Source: Candidatus Omnitrophota bacterium (lineage in GTDB: Bacteria; Omnitrophota; Gorgyraeia; S143-82). Taken from it: a stretch of 9,155 bases of DNA. Position numbers and translations under genes: made by a program. The DNA is taken from contig JALVWL010000170.1 of the NCBI GenBank assembly GCA_027034965.1, positions 1 through 9,155 of the forward strand. The letters are read 5' to 3'. The notes under the pieces are model-generated. The model was not told the DNA's origin. It worked only from the letters and a program-made list of their open reading frames with translations, and did no database searches. The number at the start of each line of letters is the position of its first letter. Positions within the stretch are counted from its first letter, which is position 1. Positions 1 to 5,554 of the stretch are shown in pieces.

Positions 1-1
1 G

Positions 2-865
2 GGGATAATTGGTGTGGACGAGTTATTGGCAGGGCAGTTGGATCTTAAAGACTTTGGGTTTGTGGTGTTAAAGACAATAACCCTAAGGCCTCGTGCTGGA
101 AACAGGGGCGTGCGCATCTACGATATTCCTTGCGGGATGATGAATTCCATTGGCCTGCCAAATGAGGGGCTGGATAGGTTTCTGGATGAGACCCTTCCCA
201 GACTGGAGGCCTTGTCTCTGCCTTATATAGTGAGTATTAGTGTGCATTCTGTGGAAGAGTTGCAGGGTTTTAAACGACTGGCTACTCTGGATCTGTGGGC
301 AATTGAGGTTAATCTATCCTGTCCCAATGTCGAACATAATGCCCGAGGATTGGTGGCCCAAGATAAAGAGTTGAGTTTTAAGATTATAAAGGCTGCCAGA
401 CGGCTCTTTGACTGTCCTGTTATAGCAAAGCTTTCGCCTGATGTAGTCTTCATTGATGAGTATGCCAGGCTGGTAGAGTCAGCTGGCGCAGATGGGGTGG
501 CCGTTGCAAATACATTCCAGGGATTGGCAATAGATGTTAAGGCCAGGCGGCCTGTGTTCGATAGGGTGGTTGCGGGTATGAGTGGCCCTGCCATATTCCA
601 TCTGGCCCTTAAACGGGTCTGGGATGTCTATGAGGCGGTGTCTTTGCCGATATTGGGTGTGGGGGGTGTCTACTGTACGGATGCTGCCCTTGCTATGGCA
701 ATGGCAGGGGCGAAGGTGGTTGGAGTGGGGTCGTTGCTCTACCACAGGAGGGATGAGGCCAAGGCTATCCTCAATGGAGTAACAGAGTATCTAGAGGGCA
801 ATGACCTCTCCTGGGATGAATTGGTCGGTGTTGCGCATGGAATTGTTCGAGACAGACAGGCCTAA
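2..865 (+). CDS. pyrD: Dihydroorotate dehydrogenase, catalytic subunit (class 1B-like), 5' end missing
   Basis: The enzyme oxidises dihydroorotate to orotate in de novo pyrimidine synthesis, using FMN in a TIM barrel in the cytoplasm. The reading frame is open to the first base. The visible GTG at 14 is internal, because class 1 enzymes have about 20-25 residues before this point. Family motifs appear in order: a TLRPRAGN segment, then PCGMMNSIGLPNEG (the GMLNAIGLQNPG region of the family), then NLSCPN with the class 1 catalytic-base cysteine at 320-322. A C-terminal phosphate-binding region follows, with SGPAIFHLAL, LGVGGVY and AGAKVVGVGS. The cysteine base, in place of the serine of class 2, and the sequence style point to the NAD-linked 1B type. 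That type works with an electron-transfer subunit, PyrK, which is not visible here and may lie upstream. The 3' end overlaps rarA by 29 bases. The family is certain; subclass 1B is likely. Confidence 0.93.
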   Translation, partial: GIIGVDELLAGQLDLKDFGFVVLKTITLRPRAGNRGVRIYDIPCGMMNSIGLPNEGLDRFLDETLPRLEALSLPYIVSISVHSVEELQGFKRLATLDLWAIEVNLSCPNVEHNARGLVAQDKELSFKIIKAARRLFDCPVIAKLSPDVVFIDEYARLVESAGADGVAVANTFQGLAIDVKARRPVFDRVVAGMSGPAIFHLALKRVWDVYEAVSLPILGVGGVYCTDAALAMAMAGAKVVGVGSLLYHRRDEAKAILNGVTEYLEGNDLSWDELVGVAHGIVRDRQA

Positions 866-1940
866 GAAGCTGCCCTTGGCCGTCAGAATGCGGCCCAGGT
901 CGTTTGATGAGTTCCTCGGACAAAGGCATCTCTTTGAGTCTGGTTTTCTGGACAAACTTCTTGGACTTGATAGTCCCCCCTCAATGGTGGTTTATGGCCC
1001 TCCTGGGACAGGAAAGACCACCTTTGCCCTCATCCTGGCGCGGCACATGAAGATGAAGTTTGTCTATATAAATGCAGTAATGTCAAATGTAAAGGAGCTT
1101 CGTCAGATATTGATATCTGCTAAAAGCCGCTTTGAGACAGGCAAACGGACGATGTTGTTCGTGGATGAGATACATAGGTTCAGTTCGAATCAGCAGGAGG
1201 TTATGCTGCCGTTTATAGAGAATGGTTCAGTGGTCTTCGTGGGTGCGAGTATAGAGAATCCCCTCTTTGCCCTGGTGCCGGCGATAAATTCTCGTTGTAT
1301 ACTAATAGAGCTGAAACGCCTTTCTCTTGAGGAGGTACTGGCCGGACTTAAAAGGGCAATAGTAGATGATAGGGGCCTGAGGGGAAGGGTTAGTGTGGAG
1401 GAAGAGGCCCTATTTGCAATCGCAAGGGCATCAGATGGCGATATGCGAAAGGCCTATGCTATTCTTGAATTGGCTGTCTCTGATACGGATAAGGTGGGCC
1501 TTGAAGATGTAAATGCGGTCCTTCAGAGAAAGGTCGTTTATTATGATAGAAAATCGAATCAGCACTACGATACAATTTCCTCTTTTATAAAGGCGATGCG
1601 TGCCTCTGATGAGGATGCAGCCCTGTACTGGCTCTCCAAGATGCTCTATTCGGGTGAGGATCCGCGGTTTATTGCCAGGAGGATGATTATATTTGCATCA
1701 GAGGATATTGGCCTTGCGGATTCAAATGCCCTGCGCCTGGCCGTGGACTGTTTTTATGCCCTGAATGCAGTGGGTATGCCTGAGGCCGAATTCAATCTGA
1801 CTCATACCTGTTTGTATCTCTGTCGTGCACCCAAGAGTCGAGAAGTAAAGGAAGTGATGGATAAAAATTATGATAAAATAAAGGGCGAGATTACCCGTAC
1901 ACCGAAGAAATTCCTGGATATACCTGAAAGGCGATTGTGA
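837..1940 (+). CDS. rarA: Replication-associated recombination protein A (RarA/MgsA AAA+ ATPase), short C-terminus
   Basis: RarA is a clamp-loader-like AAA+ ATPase that acts at stalled replication forks and on SSB-coated DNA. The start at 837 gives MELFE followed by LAVRMRPRSFDEFLGQ, matching the usual N-terminus. The in-frame ATG at 801 would add 12 unconserved residues inside pyrD. With 367 residues, Walker A is GPPGTGKT (54-61), Walker B is FVDEIHR (108-114), the sensor-1 region is GASIENP, and the sensor-2-like motif is GDMRKAYAILE. The C-terminal oligomerisation region is unmistakable: HYDTISSFIKAMRASDEDAA, then GEDPRFIARR and ASEDIGLAD. The protein stops soon after APKSR. It lacks roughly 50 residues found at the end of E. 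coli and Bacillus homologues, and the 76 bases before the next gene are too few to encode them in another frame. It probably shares a transcript with pyrD. Confidence 0.95.
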   Translation: MELFETDRPKKLPLAVRMRPRSFDEFLGQRHLFESGFLDKLLGLDSPPSMVVYGPPGTGKTTFALILARHMKMKFVYINAVMSNVKELRQILISAKSRFETGKRTMLFVDEIHRFSSNQQEVMLPFIENGSVVFVGASIENPLFALVPAINSRCILIELKRLSLEEVLAGLKRAIVDDRGLRGRVSVEEEALFAIARASDGDMRKAYAILELAVSDTDKVGLEDVNAVLQRKVVYYDRKSNQHYDTISSFIKAMRASDEDAALYWLSKMLYSGEDPRFIARRMIIFASEDIGLADSNALRLAVDCFYALNAVGMPEAEFNLTHTCLYLCRAPKSREVKEVMDKNYDKIKGEITRTPKKFLDIPERRL

Positions 1941-1977
1941 GATAGGATGGTGAGAATAGCTGATTGGCAAGGTGATG

Positions 1978-2000
1978 AGACATCAGAAGTTCTGATATCT
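1978..2000. promoter_or_regulatory. Imperfect 23-base palindrome upstream of the DUF58 gene (possible operator)
   Basis: The core is a perfect 7-base inverted repeat, ATCAGAA and TTCTGAT, around a single G at 1989. After one mismatched pair (1981/1997) it extends by AGA and TCT, giving 10 of 11 paired positions per arm. It ends 16 bases before the DUF58 start codon, in the only gap of the left gene block. The symmetry suits a dimeric regulator site or a short RNA hairpin between cistrons. No T-tract follows, so an intrinsic terminator is unlikely. I found no convincing -35/-10 pair around it. The structure is seen directly; its function is inferred. Confidence 0.4.
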
Positions 2001-2016
2001 AATCCAGAGAAATGTT

Positions 2017-2901
2017 ATGGAAATAAAAGAACTTACTAGGCGAATAAGATATATAGAGGTGGTTACCAGACGAAAGGTGGATGAGGCCCTTTCCGGGGCC
2101 TATACCTCTGTTTTTAAGGGACGTGGAATAGAGTTTGCTGAAGTACGCGAGTATATGCCTGGCGATGATGTCAGGTCCATCGACTGGAATGTGACTGCCA
2201 GGCAGGGGCATCCCTTTACCAAGAAGTTTGTTGAAGAGAGGCAGTTGAATATTGCCCTGGCCGTTGATATCTCATCATCGATGGACTTTTCTCTGTCTTC
2301 GCCTACCAAGAGGGAGTTGTGCGCTGAGGTATGCGGTGCGCTGGGTTTTTCTTCCCTCAGAAATAACGATAGGATATCCTTGTTTACCTTTGCAGACAAG
2401 GTCTATACGGCGTTGCATTCTCGTCGAGGCAGGCAACATATTCTTAGGATATTGAGGGAGGTACTTACGGCGCAAGCCAATACGCAGAGGAGTTCATTAA
2501 AGGAACTTTTGACCTATCTGTTGGATGTGCTTAAAAAGCGTACCATAGTATTCCTTGTCTCTGATTTTTTCTGTGAAGACGATTTCTGGAAAGAGCTTGG
2601 AATATTAAGCCAGCGGCACGATGTAATAGCAATAATGGTTAGGGATGACTTTGAATTGGCGATTCCCTATAATGTTGGAAGGCTTTTCCTGGAGGACCCA
2701 GAGACTGGCAATTCCCTTATGATTAATACGCATAGAAAGGATATCGTCGATGAGATTAATCGCCAGCTCGAGGAAGAGAGGACTAGGCTTTTTGATGGCT
2801 TTAAGCGCTATGGAGTTGATTATATTGCGGTTTCTCCTTCCAGTGGGTGGCTTGTGCCTATGATCTCATTTTTCAAAAACAGGGGGAAGAGGCGCAGATG
2901 A
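2017..2901 (+). CDS. DUF58 family protein with von Willebrand factor A-like fold
   Basis: This 294-residue cytoplasmic protein belongs to the DUF58 family, which usually accompanies MoxR AAA+ ATPases and Bat (vWA) proteins thought to act in chaperone-like or envelope-stress roles. The DUF58 signature is clear at residues 28-75: a GAYTSVFKGRGIEF segment, then REYMPGDDVRSIDWNVTAR, then FVEER. A vWA domain follows with a complete metal-binding DxSxS motif (D84, S86, S88) and a second acidic strand, FLVSDF (D183). There is no signal peptide or membrane segment. The ATG at 2017 has only a weak purine-rich site (AGAG) upstream, and the ATG at 2012 runs quickly into a stop. Its stop overlaps the next start as ATGA, so it is translationally coupled to the BatD-like gene. 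No MoxR gene is visible; the upstream ATPase is RarA. The family is secure; the cellular role is unknown. Confidence 0.93.
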   Translation: MEIKELTRRIRYIEVVTRRKVDEALSGAYTSVFKGRGIEFAEVREYMPGDDVRSIDWNVTARQGHPFTKKFVEERQLNIALAVDISSSMDFSLSSPTKRELCAEVCGALGFSSLRNNDRISLFTFADKVYTALHSRRGRQHILRILREVLTAQANTQRSSLKELLTYLLDVLKKRTIVFLVSDFFCEDDFWKELGILSQRHDVIAIMVRDDFELAIPYNVGRLFLEDPETGNSLMINTHRKDIVDEINRQLEEERTRLFDGFKRYGVDYIAVSPSSGWLVPMISFFKNRGKRRR

Positions 2902-3800
2902 AGAGGATGTTTGTTTCATTGTCTCTTTTTCTATTGACTCTTGCTCCTGTGACCTATGGCCTGGATGTTAAGGCCCGTTTCGATAAAGATAACCTGCTTT
3001 TGGGACAAGAGGTAACCTTTACGATAGATGTATCAGGGGATATCGATTGCCTGGACCTGGTGTTTCCCTCTCACGATGATTTTTCTCCCTTTGTGATCAA
3101 ACAGGAGATGCCCTGTCAGAAGATAGATAAGGGGATAGAGAAGAGATATGTTCTTGCGGTGTTTAAGCTGGGAAGGCAGGAGTTGGCTGATCTGAAGATT
3201 CTCTATAAGGGGGAGGAATATCCTCTACCTAGTGTATCAGTCGATGTAAAGGGGCTTCTGCCTGAGGATGTCAGTAAGGTGCAAATGCGCGCAATAAAGG
3301 ATATGATCCTGGTTCCCTTTCCCTGGGGATATGTTGTACTTCTCTTGTTAATGATTATTTCTGTGTTTCTGGGAGTGGGGCTTTTCCTGAAAAGGAAGGA
3401 AGAGGAGGATACCTCTTCTCCGGCAAGACCTTATTGGGAGGTGGCACAGAATCGTATATCAAAGCTGGCCAAGTCATCACTGATAGAGCTGGGGCACTAT
3501 AAACAATTCTACTACGAATTGACGGAGATACTGCGATATTATATACAGAATCGTTATGGTATACCTGCCCTAGAGATGACAAATACAGAGTTCCTCGAGG
3601 CATTGAGGCGTCTTGAACTGGACGACGATCTTAAAGGTGCCCTGAGGCAGTTGGTCGAGCGTTCGGGTCCTATTAAGTATGCAGGCTTTGGTCCGGATAG
3701 TGAGGGTCAGGCCCGTTCTGATCTGGAGTTGGTCAGGTCTATTCTGGTGAGGCCAGAGGCAGATGGAAGTGGAGACGATAGTCGCCCCAGCAACCCCTAA
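2898..3800 (+). CDS. BatD-like (DUF4381-type) single-pass membrane protein
   Basis: The start at 2898 overlaps the DUF58 stop (ATGA) and follows GGGGGAAGAGG, a good ribosome site. An in-frame ATG at 2847 would bury the signal peptide behind 17 residues encoded inside the previous gene. The 300-residue product has a signal peptide (about 1-21, ending VTYG). A beta-rich extracytoplasmic domain follows (about 22-138, with cysteines 51 and 73), then one membrane helix (about 144-164), a KRKEEED stop-transfer stretch and a cytoplasmic helical domain. That last part carries FYYELTEILRYYIQNRYGIPALEMT, typical of the C-terminal regions of BatD-like and DUF4381 proteins found in moxR/bat clusters. It is much shorter than full BatD, with only one extracytoplasmic domain. 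It probably anchors or partners the DUF58 protein at the membrane. The fold assignment is by pattern recognition and the exact family name is uncertain. Confidence 0.82.
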   Translation: MKRMFVSLSLFLLTLAPVTYGLDVKARFDKDNLLLGQEVTFTIDVSGDIDCLDLVFPSHDDFSPFVIKQEMPCQKIDKGIEKRYVLAVFKLGRQELADLKILYKGEEYPLPSVSVDVKGLLPEDVSKVQMRAIKDMILVPFPWGYVVLLLLMIISVFLGVGLFLKRKEEEDTSSPARPYWEVAQNRISKLAKSSLIELGHYKQFYYELTEILRYYIQNRYGIPALEMTNTEFLEALRRLELDDDLKGALRQLVERSGPIKYAGFGPDSEGQARSDLELVRSILVRPEADGSGDDSRPSNP

Positions 3801-5142
3801 GGGTAGGTCTGCCATTGCGGGTATACGGGTAAGCGGTCCTCAGGCCCTAGGCATTGCTAGGAAGTTTTTCTCCCCGCTAGCTGCAGGTAGCGCGGCTCAA
3901 AATATCCCACCTTTCAGCCCCATTCTGGGGAAGATAGTAGATAATGGAGAGGTCGTTGATGAGGTGATTTTGATTTACTATCGTGCCCCCAGGAGTTATA
4001 CACGCGAGGATATGATTGAATTGTTCTGCCATGGGAACTGGATTATCGTGGAAAGGATTGTGGATTGTTTTATAAGAGAGGGGGCTAGGCTCGCTGAACC
4101 CGGGGAGTTTACGATGCGTGCACTCTTAAATGGTCGGATAGACCTGACTCAGGCCCAGGCCGTAATGAGTATAATCAATGCTACCTCAAATATCGCCCTG
4201 CGCGTTGGAATGAAACAGCTCCAGGGTGAGCTTTCCCGTCGAGTTGAAGACATTAGGGAGGAGCTGATGCACGTCCTGGCCTATCTTGAGGCCGATATAA
4301 ACTTTCCAGAGGATGTTGCCCTGGAGACCGATGGTTTTAGAGAGGGGTTGGCTGAGGGGCTAGATAGGGTAGTTGTTTCTATAGATAAAATGATCTCAGG
4401 CGCCAGGGCATATGCACTGATAGAGGAGGGGGTCAATTGCCTGCTTTTAGGGTATTCGAATGTAGGGAAGTCTATGTTGTTTAACAGATTGTTGGGAAGG
4501 GATAGGTCTATTGTCTACGATACAAAGGGCACGACGCGTGATTCTATAAGCGAGAAGGTACGATTTGGGGCTGCGGATGTAGTTCTGTGGGATACAGCAG
4601 GAATCCTGAAGGACGTCGAGGGTGTGGATGCAGTTGCCGTGGAAAGGACACAGGAAGCCCTGTCTTCTGCTCAAATTGTAGTATTGGTACTGGAGGCTGG
4701 TCGGGAGTTGAACGAGGTTGAATTGGAGATCTTCTCACGGCTGGAGGATAGGAGTGTAATCGTGTTTTTGAATAAGGCGGATTTGCATAGGGATGTGGAG
4801 GTGCCTGCATCTGTGAGGTCCAAGGGCTGGGACTGTGTTGTCGGTTCTGCACTGAAGGGAGAGGGGGTGGAGGAATTAAAGAGGCTTATAGGTTCCTATG
4901 CTGAGCGCTTTGTAGTGGCCCTGGATGATTTTTTTATCTTGAGAAAGTCCCAGGTCGTTCTGCTGGAAGAATTGAAGTCCTTGCTCCTTTCGGCAAGGAA
5001 ACTGCTCTTGCAAGGTGAGCCAACCGAGATGGCTGCTGAGGAGATAAGAGAGGCGATCTCGAGAATAGATAGACTCCTGGGACGAGATATGGACGAGGAT
5101 CTCTTGAATCTGGTATTCAGTGAGTTTTGTATAGGGAAATAA
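3763..5142 (+). CDS. mnmE: tRNA uridine-5-carboxymethylaminomethyl modification GTPase MnmE (TrmE)
   Basis: MnmE works with MnmG to modify U34 of tRNAs reading two-codon boxes, using a 5,10-methylene-THF one-carbon unit and GTP hydrolysis. The 459 residues match the family length. The N-terminal folate-binding/dimerisation domain (about 1-120) begins VETIVAPATPKG and includes YTREDMIELFCHGN. A helical domain follows, with an inserted Ras-like G domain: G1 GYSNVGKS (230-237), G2 GTTRD (256-260), G3 DTAG (277-280) and G4 NKAD (337-340). The C-terminal FCIGK motif keeps the functional cysteine (C456). G1 has Ser for the usual Pro, and the catalytic Glu region after DTAG is altered. The ATG at 3763 follows AGAGG at good spacing. 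Starting any later than the GTG at 3769 would lose conserved sequence, so the 38-base overlap with the BatD-like gene is real. No mnmG is nearby. Confidence 0.97.
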   Translation: MEVETIVAPATPKGRSAIAGIRVSGPQALGIARKFFSPLAAGSAAQNIPPFSPILGKIVDNGEVVDEVILIYYRAPRSYTREDMIELFCHGNWIIVERIVDCFIREGARLAEPGEFTMRALLNGRIDLTQAQAVMSIINATSNIALRVGMKQLQGELSRRVEDIREELMHVLAYLEADINFPEDVALETDGFREGLAEGLDRVVVSIDKMISGARAYALIEEGVNCLLLGYSNVGKSMLFNRLLGRDRSIVYDTKGTTRDSISEKVRFGAADVVLWDTAGILKDVEGVDAVAVERTQEALSSAQIVVLVLEAGRELNEVELEIFSRLEDRSVIVFLNKADLHRDVEVPASVRSKGWDCVVGSALKGEGVEELKRLIGSYAERFVVALDDFFILRKSQVVLLEELKSLLLSARKLLLQGEPTEMAAEEIREAISRIDRLLGRDMDEDLLNLVFSEFCIGK

Positions 5143-5172
5143 TTTGATCCAGGATAAGTCATTTTGACCCAG
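5143..5172. repeat. Direct repeat TTTGAYCCAG, 20 bases apart, just after the mnmE stop
   Basis: TTTGATCCAG (5143-5152) and TTTGACCCAG (5163-5172) differ at one base and start exactly 20 bases apart, close to two helical turns. The second copy contains TTGACC (5164-5169), which resembles a -35 box, but no good -10 lies 16-18 bases downstream. Tandem binding of a regulator upstream of recG is possible; chance or repeat decay is equally possible. Confidence 0.3.
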
Positions 5173-5216
5173 ATTATGCAATAAGGGATTAAAATATAAT
5201 GGGACTCGTTGTGGGA

Positions 5217-5278
5217 CAAAAAAATAACTAAAAACTCAAATCTAAAAACTAAAAACCACATCTCAAATTTTGAGGATG
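5217..5278. repeat. A-rich direct-repeat tract ending in a palindrome
   Basis: The tract is strongly biased to A on this strand. CTAAAAACT occurs at 5228-5236 and again at 5242-5250, with a further CTAAAAAC-like unit overlapping. At its right end CTCAAA-T-TTTGAG (5262-5274) is a perfect 13-base palindrome. It extends outward to CATC/GATG (5259-5278) if one base is bulged. The palindrome abuts the first long inverted-repeat arm, so the tract looks like part of the same composite element. Confidence 0.6.
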
Positions 5279-5377
5279 GAGAAGGGAGAATGAAGCATGA
5301 AGGATTCTTATTTACTGAGATATGTTTCATTCTTAATAAAAAATTTCCTTCATTCTCCATGCTCCATTCTTCATCCT
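5273..5377. repeat. Long imperfect inverted repeat (hairpin) 1
   Basis: The left arm (5273-5304) begins AGGATGGAGAAGG, and the right arm (5346-5377) is its reverse complement at 27 of 32 positions. The arms enclose 41 AT-rich bases, so the transcript or single strand could fold into a 32-pair stem with few mismatches. The right arm overlaps direct-repeat copy A. No protein gene is enclosed. Whether it works as a transcript-end structure, a mobile-repeat remnant or nothing cannot be told from the sequence. Confidence 0.75.
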
Positions 5378-5392
5378 TGATTATTAAGAAGG
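5347..5392 (+). repeat. 46-base direct repeat, copy A
   Basis: It begins CCTTCATTCTCCATGCTCC and ends TTGATTATTAAGAAGG. It matches copy B at 43 of 46 positions with no gaps and lies 118 bases to its left. The three differences are at 5354, 5375 and 5388. Such identity between two non-coding copies, with unrelated sequence between them, implies recent duplication or gene conversion. Confidence 0.85.
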
Positions 5393-5496
5393 GAGAACGG
5401 AGAAGGGAGAATGGAGGCAGTGGATTTTTTGGTTTAAAGAAGCAATGCGAAATGGTGGTTTTATCCTTCATCCTCCATGCTCCATTCTTCATGCTT
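5386..5496. repeat. Imperfect inverted repeat (hairpin) 2
   Basis: The left arm (5386-5417, with GGAGAACGG and AGGGAGAATGGAGG) matches the reverse complement of 5465-5496 at 24 of 32 positions. The 47-base interior is unlike the interior of hairpin 1. The left arm overlaps the last bases of copy A, so the four related segments alternate in orientation (-, +, -, +) across 5273-5510. Confidence 0.6.
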
Positions 5497-5510
5497 GATT
5501 ATTAATAAGG
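5465..5510 (+). repeat. 46-base direct repeat, copy B
   Basis: It begins CCTTCATCCTCCATGCTCC and ends TTGATTATTAATAAGG, with 43 of 46 bases identical to copy A. It ends 44 bases before the proposed recG start. AAGGAAAGAG at its right edge looks like a ribosome site, but the ATG next to it (GATGG) opens only a three-codon frame. Confidence 0.85.
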
Positions 5511-5554
5511 AAAGAGATGGTCGATTAACAATCGCTGGGAAGTAAAGAGTTCTA

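Larger units (their letters stand above)
5143..5554. other. Repeat-filled intergenic region between mnmE and recG
   Basis: These 412 bases hold no convincing gene. A 98-codon + strand frame (5209-5505) and a long - strand frame over the same bases simply translate the repeats into low-complexity peptides. From left to right there is a 20-base-spaced direct repeat (5143-5172), a perfect TATAAT (5195-5200) without a good -35 at the right distance, an A-rich direct-repeat tract, a palindrome, four alternating copies of a GAATGGAG/CTCCATTC-type sequence, and a small hairpin (CGATT/AATCG, 5522-5534) just before recG. There is no hairpin followed by a T-run that would be a clear intrinsic terminator. 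The region probably separates two transcription units, but the recG promoter cannot be fixed by eye. Confidence 0.7.

Noticed and set aside
801..836. RarA start at the upstream ATG (801)
   Set aside because: The added 12 residues are the out-of-frame reading of pyrD and are not part of the family N-terminus, which fits MELFE at 837.
1941..2016. Intrinsic terminator or promoter between rarA and the DUF58 gene
   Set aside because: The palindrome has no T-run after it, and TTGGCA (1964-1969) has no -10 box at 16-18 bases.
2847..2897. BatD-like protein start at ATG 2847
   Set aside because: It would put 17 residues before the signal peptide and lie well inside the DUF58 gene. The ATGA overlap start at 2898 has a good ribosome site.
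5195..5200. Stand-alone sigma-70 promoter at the perfect TATAAT
   Set aside because: The bases 16-18 upstream (GATTAT region) do not resemble a -35 box, and TTGACC at 5164 is 25 bases away; kept only as a speculative activator-dependent site.
4896..5492. 198-codon - strand open frame across the gap and the mnmE 3' end
   Set aside because: Low-complexity repeat translation at one end and antisense of mnmE at the other; no family resemblance and no plausible start signal.
5209..5505. 98-codon + strand open frame in the mnmE-recG gap
   Set aside because: It translates the repeat units twice (FSMLHSSSLII and similar), has no ribosome site and no recognisable domain. It is a by-product of repeats that contain few stops.
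5273..5510. CRISPR array
   Set aside because: Only two same-orientation copies are close matches. The others are inverted, spacing is irregular (gaps of about 41-48 bases and overlap of units), and no cas gene is present.
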